Position numbers and translations under genes: made by a program. A stretch of DNA of 10,286 bases from Candidatus Omnitrophota bacterium. GTDB lineage: Bacteria > Omnitrophota > Koll11 > Duberdicusellales > 4484-171. The stretch spans positions 1 through 10,286 of the forward strand of contig JAUYCY010000146.1 of NCBI GenBank assembly GCA_030692055.1, written 5' to 3'. Shown here piece by piece: positions 1 through 7,679 of this stretch (the stretch's first letter is position 1; each line of letters opens with the position of its first letter). Below the pieces are notes generated by a model. The model searched no databases and was not told the origin of the DNA. It saw nothing but the letters and a program-made list of their open reading frames with translations.

Positions 1-137
1 CAGCCGCAGCGTCCTCGCTTCAACTCCTTTACAATAAGAAAAGAACAGTATTTAATAAACGGGTTCGTCCGCTACCGCTACAAAAATAAAAAAAATCAGG
101 GTTGCGGCATGCCGAGCCTCTCGCGAACAGCGCTTGA

Positions 138-161
138 GTGCGGGCAAAATTTTGCCCGCAC
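138..161. repeat. Perfect 24-bp palindrome, possible bidirectional terminator
   Basis: Positions 138-149 are the exact reverse complement of 150-161. The arms begin GTGCGGGC and close on AAAATTTT. A second, shorter palindrome CAAAATTTTG at 162-171 repeats the core (CAAAATTTTG also at 145-154). In RNA the GC-rich arms would pair with the AAAATTTT in the loop or upper stem, a shape seen in bidirectional terminators and in dispersed intergenic repeats (REP-like). It lies about 145 bases before the first gene and could insulate the accessory block from the sequence to its left. Confidence 0.6.
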
Positions 162-209
162 CAAAATTTTGCCAAAAGAAAACCGATATTTCAAGGGGCG
201 GAAATAAGT

Positions 210-236
210 TTGAAAAGTGTCTTTTTGTGATACAAT
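210..236 (+). promoter_or_regulatory. Possible extended -10 promoter
   Basis: TACAAT at 231-236 is preceded by TGA at 228-230, which fits an extended -10 element (TGn-TAnnnT). A TTGAAA at 210-215 could act as -35, but the 15-base spacer is short. Transcription would start near 243, upstream of the XRE gene. It is an alternative or additional promoter to the one at 265-293, and no operator-like dyad overlaps it. Confidence 0.35.
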
Positions 237-264
237 ATGACTAAATCGTAGTGAAAGTTAACCA

Positions 265-294
265 TTGAAATTATAGTAGTATAACTATACTATA
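265..294 (+). promoter_or_regulatory. Promoter overlaid by an operator-like dyad before the XRE gene
   Basis: TTGAAA (265-270) and TACTAT (288-293) are 17 bases apart, a sigma70-like pair. An inverted repeat, TATAGTA (272-278) and TACTATA (288-294) with a 9-base spacer, fills the spacer and covers the -10. A shorter nested pair, AGTAT and ATACT, sits inside. Small XRE repressors commonly bind such dyads over their own promoter, so autoregulation is the natural reading. The predicted transcript would start around 300, only a few bases before the ATG at 307. Confidence 0.5.
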
Positions 295-306
295 TTGTCA
301 AGTTAA

Positions 307-504
307 ATGATAGCTAAAAGATTAAAAGAATTAAGAAAAAAATCCGGTTGGTCTCAACAGAGATTAGCTGAGAAAGCCGGTTTATCTTACAATACGATTA
401 CTAAGATTGAACAAGGCGCTGCAACCAAGCCGACTATTCAAACAATGATAAAGATAGCAGATGCTTTTGGGATTACATTGGACGAGTTAGTTGGTCGAAA
501 GTAA
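307..504 (+). CDS. XRE/Cro-family helix-turn-helix regulator, likely controller of the R-M operon
   Basis: A 65-residue protein consisting only of a Cro/CI-type helix-turn-helix domain. The pattern WSQQRLAEKAGLS followed by TITKIEQG (about residues 15-37) is the classic XRE signature: helix 2, turn, recognition helix, then the conserved IExG. The C-terminal part (TMIKIADAFGITLDELVG) is the usual last two helices of the fold. It should bind DNA as a dimer. The gene lies 41 bases before the methyltransferase, and a dyad covers its own promoter, so it resembles the controller (C) proteins of type II R-M systems. That role is inferred. No Shine-Dalgarno is visible before the ATG. If transcription starts near 300, the mRNA would be almost leaderless. 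Confidence 0.88.
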   Translation: MIAKRLKELRKKSGWSQQRLAEKAGLSYNTITKIEQGAATKPTIQTMIKIADAFGITLDELVGRK

Positions 505-545
505 TTAAGAGACGTAAATTTTTATATTAAAAGGAAGGATAAAAT

Positions 546-2180
546 ATGCCATCAATAAATTTTAAAGGAAAAAATGCAGTTTGGAATCATCATTTGTCCG
601 TTCCATATCAAACTCTTGAAAAAGATAAAAAACTGTCCGTTAAAGGCAAGAATGAGGACGAAAATTTAATTATCGAAGCGGACAATCTAATCGCGTTAAA
701 GAGTCTACTGCCAAAATATCAGGGGCGAATAAAATGCATCTATATTGATCCTCCATATAATACCGGCAATGAAAACTGGGTATATAATGACAAAATCAAT
801 AGCCCTCTGATAAAGGATTGGATCAAGCAAACAGTTAGTGCCGATGATTTAACGCGCCATGATAAATGGCTATGCATGATGACGCCGAGACTTAAATTAT
901 TGCAGGAACTACTAAGCGATGATGGCGCTATTTTTATTAGTATAGATAATATTGAAGTTCATAATATATTGAGCCTTATGAATGAAATATTTTTACCAGA
1001 AAATTTTGTTGGGGTCTTAATATGGAGAAAAAAAGAAGGCGGAGGGCAAACCGATCAATATTTTGTCACTGAACATGAATATATAGTTGTCTATAAAAAA
1101 AGTGATAAATTTAAATGGCTTGACGAAAAGATACCTCAAGACAGCTCTTCTTATAATAAAAAAGATAAAGACGGAGAATACAAAGCTGTAAAGCTTGCAA
1201 AATGGGGGAGTGGTGCAAGAAAAGAAGATAGACCAACAATGTGTTTTCCACTTATTGCACCGGATGGTAAAAAAGTATATCCGGTAGCGCCTGATGGTAA
1301 TGATGGCAGATGGCGCGTTGGGAAAGTAACAATGGAAAGACTTATCGAAAACAATCTTATTGATTGGGTAAAAAAAGATAGCAAATGGCTCCCATACGAA
1401 AAGATATATTTTGAAGGAGACGAGATTAAAGTTATAAAAGAAAGAAGTATTATTTACGATTTATCTTATACTGGTGATGGAACAAAAGAATTGTTGAATA
1501 TATTTGGGGCAAAAGATTATTTTGATAATCCCAAACCAAGCGAATTAATCAAATATCTAATTACCTATTCTTCAGAGAAAGATTCTATTATTCTCGATTC
1601 TTATGCTGGGAGTGGAACTACTGCCCATGCAGTTTTAAAATTAAATAAAGAAGATAAAAGTAGCAATAGAAAATATATTTTAGTTCAGCTCCCAGAAGAA
1701 ATAAAAAAAGATAAATCCGCATACAAAGCAGGCTTTCGATATGTTCATGAAATTACTCGGGAGCGTGTAAAAAAGGTAATAGAAAAAGACAAATTGGATG
1801 TCGGTTTTTCGTATATGAAACTTGGTCCACGAATTGATGCAGACTCTATTTTGTCAGGTAGCTTGCCGACCTATAAGGAACTTGCCAAATATGTTTATTA
1901 TTTGGCAACCGGAAAAACCATGGACAATGAAAAATCAATCGATGAGAAGAATTATTTTGTTGGAAAAATAAACGGTGAGAGCATTTATTTGCTGTATGAA
2001 AAAGATAAAGATAAGCTTAAAGGTTTGGCAATTACTCTTGATTGGGCTGAAAAAATAGGTAAAAAAGATAAGGGAAAGAAAATTATCTACGCTCCAGCGT
2101 GCTTTCTAGATGAGGAATATTTAGAGAAGTTCAATATCCATTTTGTAAGTATTCCTTATAGCCTTTTTGAGAAAAAGTAG
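546..2180 (+). CDS. mod: Type III restriction-modification methyltransferase subunit (Mod), N6-adenine type
   Basis: A 544-residue site-specific DNA methyltransferase. The catalytic motif DPPYNTG is at residues 68-74 and the AdoMet-binding motif DSYAGSGTT at 351-359. Catalytic motif first and AdoMet motif second is the beta-class order, and DPPY indicates methylation of adenine N6. Tyr replaces the usual Phe at the start of the FxGxG signature. The region between the motifs (about 150-310) should carry target recognition; the stretch after 430 is less conserved. The product methylates the recognition site and also gives Res its sequence specificity. A good Shine-Dalgarno, AAGGAAGG at 531-538, sits 7 bases before the ATG. 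The stop is 3 bases before res. At 544 residues it is shorter than classical EcoP15I-type Mod (about 645). No simple repeat suggesting phase variation was seen. Confidence 0.92.
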   Translation: MPSINFKGKNAVWNHHLSVPYQTLEKDKKLSVKGKNEDENLIIEADNLIALKSLLPKYQGRIKCIYIDPPYNTGNENWVYNDKINSPLIKDWIKQTVSADDLTRHDKWLCMMTPRLKLLQELLSDDGAIFISIDNIEVHNILSLMNEIFLPENFVGVLIWRKKEGGGQTDQYFVTEHEYIVVYKKSDKFKWLDEKIPQDSSSYNKKDKDGEYKAVKLAKWGSGARKEDRPTMCFPLIAPDGKKVYPVAPDGNDGRWRVGKVTMERLIENNLIDWVKKDSKWLPYEKIYFEGDEIKVIKERSIIYDLSYTGDGTKELLNIFGAKDYFDNPKPSELIKYLITYSSEKDSIILDSYAGSGTTAHAVLKLNKEDKSSNRKYILVQLPEEIKKDKSAYKAGFRYVHEITRERVKKVIEKDKLDVGFSYMKLGPRIDADSILSGSLPTYKELAKYVYYLATGKTMDNEKSIDEKNYFVGKINGESIYLLYEKDKDKLKGLAITLDWAEKIGKKDKGKKIIYAPACFLDEEYLEKFNIHFVSIPYSLFEKK

Positions 2181-2183
2181 AAT

Positions 2184-4661
2184 ATGATTTTAAAGGACTA
2201 TCAAATAACAGTCATTAAGGCGCTTAAGAATTTTTACATTGAAGCGGATAAACAAAAAAGCGCCGTAGAAAAGCTAGGCGACACTGCTATTAGTTATGTG
2301 GACGCAGTTTATAACAAGCTTGGTTTTTCTAATTTTTCTGATAGACCGAAAAACGGTTTAGGAGAGTATTATCCTCGTTTTTGTTTAAAGATTCCTACGG
2401 GTGGAGGAAAGACTATATTAGCTATTGATGCGATTCGTGAATATCAAAATTTATTTGCTAAGAAAAGAACAGGTCTTGTAGTTTGGATAACCCACCGAGA
2501 GACAATTTATCGTCAGACAATAGAAAAAATGAAAGATAAAAATCATGTTTACCGCCAATGGCTTGATCAATGTAGTGGTAATAGGACCATAATTTTAGAA
2601 AAAGGACAGTCATTGCGCCTGCAGGATGTAGAAAATAATTTAACCATTTTAATGCTTATGATTCAATCAGCAGGTAGAACCACTAAAGAGAACATGAAGG
2701 TCTTTCAGGATAGTGGTGGATACATCGATTTCTTTCCCCCGGACAATCAGTATGAAAAACATCAAAAGTTATTGGAACACATTCCCAATCTGGATGTTAT
2801 TTCAAGTAGCTTATTTAATCAGAAAATTGTAAAAACTAGCCTAGGTAACGCAATCAGGATATTGCATCCTCTTATTATTGTTGACGAATTTCATACTATG
2901 TTTTCTGAGATTGCAAAAGAGACGCTTGATGGCCTAAATCCTTCAATGATTATCGGGTTATCAGCAACCCCCAAAGAGCGTAAGCACATGAATGTTTTAG
3001 TAGAGATAACCGGTCACGAACTTAAAATAGAAGATATGATTAAGCTTGACTTGCACTTACATTCGCCTACGGTCAGTGGCAATTGGCATGAGATGATTAA
3101 CGATATTAAGAAAAAAAGAGAAGCTTTAGAGAAAGAATCGATTAAATTAAATAGTAATAAAGGAATTTATATTCGACCCATCGTCCTTATTCAGGCGGAG
3201 AGAACTGGTAAAGATCAGCGTGGAAGAGGTATGGTTCATAGCGAAGATGTGCGCGATTATTTAGTTGAGAAAGGTGTATCCGCATATGAGATCGCTGTTA
3301 AATCAAGCGAGATGGACGAGATTAAAGAACAGAAGCTTTTGTCCGCTTCAAGCGAGATTAGATATATCATCACTAAAGAGGCATTAAAAGAAGGATGGGA
3401 TTGCTCTTTTGCGTATATTTTAGGAGTAATACCAAATGCTAGGTCAGAGTCGTCAATGACGCAATTAGTGGGTAGAATTTTACGGCAACCGTATGCTAGA
3501 AAAACAGGGGTAAAAGAGCTTGATGAAAGCTACGTTTATTTTACTAAAGGCGATACTGGCGAAGTAGTGAAAAATATTCAACGAGGGTTTGAACAAGAAG
3601 GCCTTGGAGATTTAGTGCAAAACATCAGTAAGGAGTCAGGCCCGACTGGTTCGAAAACAGTAAAAACAAAAATCAAGAAAGCAATTCTTAAGAATTATCC
3701 AGAGTCACTATATTTACCGGTTTGGATGATTAAGGAAGGGAAAGATTATCGTAGGTTTTCATATGATATTGATATAAAGCCAAAAATCAACTGGCAAGAC
3801 ATCGATTATAGCCGGTGGCTAAAGGAAACGATTTTCCCATTACTTGATGAAAAATCCATTGTTTATGAGATATTGGTGGATCTGGATAAGCATAAAAAAA
3901 GATATTTGGATGAAGAAAATGGCGGAATTCTTGAGATTTCATATTTAGCGCGCCGGATAAGTGATGTGATTGATAACGCGTTCATTGCCTTTGATCTCGC
4001 GCAAGCTATTATTGAAGAATGTAGTAAATATAAAGATGAAAAGAAAATGCGGGCCAATAGCGGATTTGTTACCCATGAGATTATAAAAAAGATAGAGGAG
4101 GAAAAGGAAAGTCAAGAGCAGTCAATATTTAATTCATTAGTAAAAAGCAAAAATCTAGTCTTGGCTGTTTGTGAGGATGAAAGCTTAGGCTACTTGTTAC
4201 CAAAAGAGAGCGAGGTATATCCAGAAGGGATAGAAACATTCAAGCTAAATCTTTTTGAAAAATCTGACATAAAATCAATGAATTCCTTGGAAAGAAAAGT
4301 CGCTAACTTAATCGATAATAAGAAAAGTGTTGTTTGGTGGACTCGTAACGTAGCAGTAGATAAGGCATGGTATTCTGTTCGTGGCTGGAGGAAAGGACGA
4401 ATTTTTCCTGATTTTATAGTTGCTAAAAAAAAGAAAAATAATTCTTTGGAACTTATTTATGTAATTGAGAGTAAGGGCGAACATCTAATTGGTAATCCTG
4501 ATACGCAATATAAAAAGAGCGTTTTTGATAGGCTCAATAAGGAAAGCGCTGAACCGATCAATGTAAGCGTAGTTAAGTTTAATTTGAACAAGAATTTCCA
4601 ATTTGAATTGGTCGAGCAAGGTAACGAAGACGCAAATATTAACAGATTTTTCAATCTATGA
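2184..4661 (+). CDS. res: Type III restriction enzyme, helicase-nuclease subunit (Res)
   Basis: An 825-residue superfamily 2 helicase fused to a nuclease. Visible motifs in order: Walker A PTGGGKT (71-77), motif II DEFH (234-237), motif III SAT (260-262), motif V-like EGWDC (403-407) and motif VI QLVGRILRQP (427-436). Near the C-terminus PDF (D743), then IESKG (E762, K764), forms a PD-(D/E)xK nuclease site, with an upstream Glu at LERK (E703). It would hydrolyse ATP to move or switch on DNA and cut it when complexed with Mod. All key residues seem intact. The start lies 3 bases after the mod stop with no separate ribosome site, so translation is probably coupled. It is shorter than EcoP15I Res (about 970). 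Confidence 0.93.
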   Translation: MILKDYQITVIKALKNFYIEADKQKSAVEKLGDTAISYVDAVYNKLGFSNFSDRPKNGLGEYYPRFCLKIPTGGGKTILAIDAIREYQNLFAKKRTGLVVWITHRETIYRQTIEKMKDKNHVYRQWLDQCSGNRTIILEKGQSLRLQDVENNLTILMLMIQSAGRTTKENMKVFQDSGGYIDFFPPDNQYEKHQKLLEHIPNLDVISSSLFNQKIVKTSLGNAIRILHPLIIVDEFHTMFSEIAKETLDGLNPSMIIGLSATPKERKHMNVLVEITGHELKIEDMIKLDLHLHSPTVSGNWHEMINDIKKKREALEKESIKLNSNKGIYIRPIVLIQAERTGKDQRGRGMVHSEDVRDYLVEKGVSAYEIAVKSSEMDEIKEQKLLSASSEIRYIITKEALKEGWDCSFAYILGVIPNARSESSMTQLVGRILRQPYARKTGVKELDESYVYFTKGDTGEVVKNIQRGFEQEGLGDLVQNISKESGPTGSKTVKTKIKKAILKNYPESLYLPVWMIKEGKDYRRFSYDIDIKPKINWQDIDYSRWLKETIFPLLDEKSIVYEILVDLDKHKKRYLDEENGGILEISYLARRISDVIDNAFIAFDLAQAIIEECSKYKDEKKMRANSGFVTHEIIKKIEEEKESQEQSIFNSLVKSKNLVLAVCEDESLGYLLPKESEVYPEGIETFKLNLFEKSDIKSMNSLERKVANLIDNKKSVVWWTRNVAVDKAWYSVRGWRKGRIFPDFIVAKKKKNNSLELIYVIESKGEHLIGNPDTQYKKSVFDRLNKESAEPINVSVVKFNLNKNFQFELVEQGNEDANINRFFNL

Positions 4662-4712
4662 TTTTGAGTCGACAAAGAAAGGCTCCTTTTATAACTATTT
4701 ATGAATCTTTTT

Positions 4713-4763
4713 GATTTATAAAGCATGTCGTAAATTGATATAAAGGAAAGTTGGATTTATAAA
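4713..4763 (+). repeat. Short direct repeat GATTTATAAA and possible extended -10 before the zinc-finger gene
   Basis: GATTTATAAA occurs at 4713-4722 and again at 4754-4763, the second copy ending directly at the ATG of the zinc-finger gene. Between them TGA-TATAAA (4736-4744) fits an extended -10 promoter, although no good -35 was found. AAGGA at 4743-4747 would be a ribosome site only if transcription begins further upstream, and it lies 16 bases from the ATG, which is longer than usual. The region could hold the promoter of the kinase cassette. Confidence 0.3.
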
Positions 4764-4931
4764 ATGATGCCGTGCATAGACGAAGAAACCATGGCCTGCT
4801 ACATAGATGGTCTATTATCAGAAGAGGAAATTAAACAGGTTGAAAAGCATATTGCTATTTGTGATAGATGTAAAGAGATTGTAGAAATAACGAAGAAGAT
4901 CAAAAATCAAGAGGACACTTCTAATTTTTGA
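4764..4931 (+). CDS. Small zf-HC2/ZAS-type zinc-finger protein (orphan anti-sigma-like domain)
   Basis: A 55-residue protein made of little more than the zinc-binding anti-sigma domain. H29-x3-C33-x2-C36 (HIAICDRC) is the ZAS signature, and C4, 25 residues upstream of the histidine, suits the fourth ligand; C12 is an alternative. The intervening YIDGLLSEEEIKQVEKH has the usual YLDGELsxEE-like form. Known ZAS proteins bind an ECF sigma factor, often with a membrane helix after the finger. Here the protein ends about 20 residues after the finger, has no membrane segment, and no sigma gene is in the window. It lies 48 bases before the kinase gene and may be co-expressed with it. Two ATG codons stand in tandem (4764, 4767). 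Function beyond zinc and protein binding is unknown; partnering the kinase is a guess. Confidence 0.75.
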   Translation: MMPCIDEETMACYIDGLLSEEEIKQVEKHIAICDRCKEIVEITKKIKNQEDTSNF

Positions 4932-4942
4932 AGAATAGAACG
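4918..4942 (+). repeat. Direct repeat copy 1 (pairs with 7680-7705)
   Basis: The sequence begins CTTCTAATTTTTGAA and ends AATAGAACG. Compared with 7680-7705, 22 of the first 23 bases match, followed by a one-base insertion in the other copy. It covers the last codons and the stop of the zinc-finger gene and stands 37 bases before the kinase ATG. TTCTA (4919-4923) and TAGAA (4936-4940) make it an imperfect dyad as well, so a regulator site or hairpin is possible. Confidence 0.7.
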
Positions 4943-4979
4943 TCTCGAGTTTTATTTAAATTCGTTTAATGAGCCATAA

Positions 4980-5927
4980 ATGATTGGAACAAGAATCAAT
5001 AATTTAGAAGTTATAGAACAGATTGGAGTCGAAGGAAATTTTGGCATCGTATGTAAGGTACAAGATCATGATGCGAATGATAAGAAAGCGATTAAGATCT
5101 TTAGGAATGACCGAGGTCGTCTCGAAGAAAAGAGATTTATAAAAGAAAATGATATCCTCCATAAATTAAAACCTCACAATAATATAATCCTCCCCTTATC
5201 TAAGGTTTTAACTTTCAATGGATATATATATTATTTACTAGAATTAGCAGATTGTAATCTCGGAAAATATATTGATAGTAAACATAATTTGCAGTTACAA
5301 ACTCAATTGGATATTTTTATTCAAGTTTGCGAAGGTTTAAAGCATGCTCATTCGAAAGAAATCGTCCATAGGGACTTACATAGAAAAAATATCTTAATAA
5401 AGATCTCTAATGGAATAGAAATAGTCAAATTGACTGATTTCGGAAAAGCTAGAGATTTTGCTGAGATACCTATCACCACTTCTTATGCTCCTTGGGGAGC
5501 GATGGAAATAACAGCGCCAGAAGTTATAGCTCAAGTTACAAACAAAAACTCCTCTTTTAAAGAACAAACATTAGCCGATATATTTTCTTTAGGCATTATT
5601 TTACATATAATTTTTAATCCGCTTTCTTCGCTTTATACGGCTCGAATAATAGAATTATTTGGGTTAGCAAATACTAATGGTATTTATTCAAAAGGCACAA
5701 CGTCTAGTAAAAGAAAGGAATTTTATAATAATTGCATAAGCTATTTTAAGTTATATAATTTAAACAATCTTTTACAAGTAACAATATCTGGTGATGACAA
5801 AATAAATCAAAAGATTAATGAGTTGATATTCTCAATGACCGCTCCTGATTTTACTAAGAGAATATCAGATTTGGGTTCTATATTAGATAAATCGAAAGGT
5901 ATAAAAACGGAGATTAATAATGCTTAG
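4980..5927 (+). CDS. Hanks-type Ser/Thr protein kinase
   Basis: A 315-residue cytosolic eukaryotic-type protein kinase with little beyond the catalytic domain. Visible elements: glycine loop IGVEGNFGIV (15-24), catalytic lysine in AIK (K39) with a likely helix-C partner E56, catalytic loop HRDLHRKN (130-137; D132, N137), DFG (153-155), an APE (179-181) and DIFSLG (200-205). All residues for phosphotransfer are present, so it should be active. No membrane helix, PASTA or fused sensor domain is seen, so the sensing part must lie elsewhere; the translationally overlapping TPR protein is the obvious candidate. The ribosome site is weak (GAG, 4971-4973). The gene is distinctly AT-rich. It is not the large PglW kinase of BREX. 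The substrate is unknown; the zinc-finger protein, TPR protein or Mod/Res are possible. Confidence 0.92.
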   Translation: MIGTRINNLEVIEQIGVEGNFGIVCKVQDHDANDKKAIKIFRNDRGRLEEKRFIKENDILHKLKPHNNIILPLSKVLTFNGYIYYLLELADCNLGKYIDSKHNLQLQTQLDIFIQVCEGLKHAHSKEIVHRDLHRKNILIKISNGIEIVKLTDFGKARDFAEIPITTSYAPWGAMEITAPEVIAQVTNKNSSFKEQTLADIFSLGIILHIIFNPLSSLYTARIIELFGLANTNGIYSKGTTSSKRKEFYNNCISYFKLYNLNNLLQVTISGDDKINQKINELIFSMTAPDFTKRISDLGSILDKSKGIKTEINNA

Positions 5928-7650
5928 AGCAAGTAGTGTAGACTTTGAATCTAAAAGAGATATCTCAATGGGTTATGGCTTACTTGAGAAAACAAGCGAG
6001 GGGCCTTCGTTAGAAGATTCCTTGTTGAATATAAAGTCTCAAAGGTTAAGTAATCTAACTCAAAGCTATTTGAATTATAAAAGAGATGAATTAGGAAATA
6101 TAATTAGATCAATGCAAAATAATGTAAATGCTTTATTGCAATTAGGCGATGTCCACTTGATAAAGAAAGATTACTACAGAGCTCGAAGAATTTTTTCCGA
6201 TGTCATTAAAATTAAAAATGATTTTTATGCAGCTTATGAAAAATTAATTTTAGTTAATCTTATACTGAATCAATTTGACGAAGTTGAAAAAATATATAAG
6301 AGATATATTCAAATTTCTAACAGAAGAAATGATATATTACATAATTATGTACTTTTTAAATTGTTTTACAAGGGTGTTAAAGATGAGAATAATAGAGCTG
6401 AATGTTTAGATATCTTACAAGAAATAATGGCAAAAGATAGCAAAAATATTTTTGCTTTAAATACTTATGGATTTATCTTACTTAATAACAATCAACTTGA
6501 AGAATCCAAAGATTATTTTTTAAAATCCTTAGAAATAAAACCGGATTTTATTCATGCTAATAATAACTTAGGAGTTTATTTTCTTAGGAAAAAAGACGTT
6601 AAAAATGCAGAAATTTATTTTCGGAAAGCGTTAAGTGGTAATATAAATTTTCTTCCAGCACACGAGAATTTACTGCAAATTATGCTTTTAAATAAAGAAT
6701 TCAAAAATGCACTTAAGTATATCAATACAATAAATAAATCAAAATTAATTTTACCTATAAAATGGAAAGGAATTATAGGCACAATACTTGCTAAGCAAAA
6801 CAAATTTCGTGAAGCAGCCGATACTTTTCTAGATTACCTTAAAGAGGACCCAGAGAATTTTTATATTCTGAACAATCTTGGGTTTTGCTATTTCGCGCAG
6901 AATAGAATAAAAGAAGCCGAATCTTGTTTGAAGCAATCATTTGCCATATCAAAAAATCGAGGACAATTAACAAAGAATCCTTTAGTATTTTATAATTTGG
7001 GTAAATTATTCTTAGCCAAGGCAGATTTGGGCAAGGTAAAGGATATTGCGGATCAGATTCTGTATTATTTTCCAAACGATCCATTTGGGTTTTATTTCTT
7101 GGCGTCAGTTCTCATAAAAAAAGAAAAGTTTGAAGATGCTCGCTCTCTTTTATATAGAGCTTTGGAAGCACATCCAAATATAGGAGAAATATATACCGAT
7201 CTTGGTTTTATACTGTCGGCTATTGAAAGGAAATACGAAGAAGCTTTACGGATAATGTACATTGCTTTTGAAAAAGGTATTGCTTCGCCTTTAACATTAA
7301 ATAATATGGCATATGCTTTTGCTAAGATGGGTAAGCTTAAAGAGGCCGAAGAAATTATGATGAAGATTAAAGAACCTGTTCCAAACGTGTGTCCCGCTAC
7401 AAAGGGCCTAATTGCAATTAGACAGGGGTTAGTTAAAAAAGGAGAGGAGTTATATTTAAAAACAATCAGAAAATTACAGGACCCATATTTGAAAACTATT
7501 GCAAGACAAATATTAAATTTAGAAAAAGCACGTTATTTTATAACTAGAGAAAATGCATTCAAAGCTAAGCATTATCTTAAACATGCTATAAAATTAGGTA
7601 ATACATATGTTAATTCTGAGATAGAAGAGTTGCTGAAGCAAATTAATTAA
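5920..7650 (+). CDS. TPR-repeat protein coupled to the kinase
   Basis: A 576-residue protein of about ten to twelve tetratricopeptide repeats from residue 69 to the C-terminus. Clear units lie at about 69-102, 175-208, 209-242, 281-312, 313-346, 356-388, 389-421, 422-455 and 456-485, with the usual pattern (for example NNLGVYFLRKKDVKNAEIYF). Weaker ones fill the gaps. The first 60 residues are non-repeat and polar. There is no signal peptide or membrane segment, so it should be a cytosolic helical scaffold binding a peptide or partner. Its ATG lies inside the last codons of the kinase gene (8-base overlap), so the two are made together and probably act together. It is the most AT-rich gene here (11 G+C in 60 bases at 6241-6300). 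No enzyme domain was recognised. Confidence 0.9.
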   Translation: MLRASSVDFESKRDISMGYGLLEKTSEGPSLEDSLLNIKSQRLSNLTQSYLNYKRDELGNIIRSMQNNVNALLQLGDVHLIKKDYYRARRIFSDVIKIKNDFYAAYEKLILVNLILNQFDEVEKIYKRYIQISNRRNDILHNYVLFKLFYKGVKDENNRAECLDILQEIMAKDSKNIFALNTYGFILLNNNQLEESKDYFLKSLEIKPDFIHANNNLGVYFLRKKDVKNAEIYFRKALSGNINFLPAHENLLQIMLLNKEFKNALKYINTINKSKLILPIKWKGIIGTILAKQNKFREAADTFLDYLKEDPENFYILNNLGFCYFAQNRIKEAESCLKQSFAISKNRGQLTKNPLVFYNLGKLFLAKADLGKVKDIADQILYYFPNDPFGFYFLASVLIKKEKFEDARSLLYRALEAHPNIGEIYTDLGFILSAIERKYEEALRIMYIAFEKGIASPLTLNNMAYAFAKMGKLKEAEEIMMKIKEPVPNVCPATKGLIAIRQGLVKKGEELYLKTIRKLQDPYLKTIARQILNLEKARYFITRENAFKAKHYLKHAIKLGNTYVNSEIEELLKQIN

Positions 7651-7679
7651 TGTTTTTGAGTTGAAGAAAAGTCAGGTCG

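Larger units (their letters stand above)
1..306. other. Upstream region without a convincing gene
   Basis: No gene here can be supported with confidence. Frame +1 is open from the window edge to a TAA at 205-207 (about 68 codons), but the translation is arginine- and lysine-rich with no recognisable domain and it runs through a long perfect palindrome. It is more likely non-coding sequence or a repeat element than the 3' end of a gene, though the latter cannot be excluded. Composition is richer in G+C around 100-200 than further right. The last 100 bases are AT-rich and contain the promoter and operator candidates for the XRE gene. No tRNA or rRNA was recognised. Confidence 0.6.

Noticed and set aside
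60..90. GGTTCGTCC looked like a tRNA T-loop
   Set aside because: The T-loop consensus (GTTCRA) is not met and no acceptor, anticodon or D arms could be folded around it.
1..207. Open frame +1 from the left edge to TAA at 205-207
   Set aside because: The product is basic and low in information, matches no domain I know, and passes through a perfect palindrome; with the start outside the window there is no ribosome site to support it.
546..2180. Phase-variation repeats in mod, as in several pathogen type III systems
   Set aside because: Only short A runs are present; there is no tandem tetra- or pentanucleotide tract.
4980..5927. BREX PglW or another known defence kinase
   Set aside because: PglW is a much larger protein and its partners (PglX, PglZ, BrxC) are absent; the methyltransferase here is paired with a type III Res.
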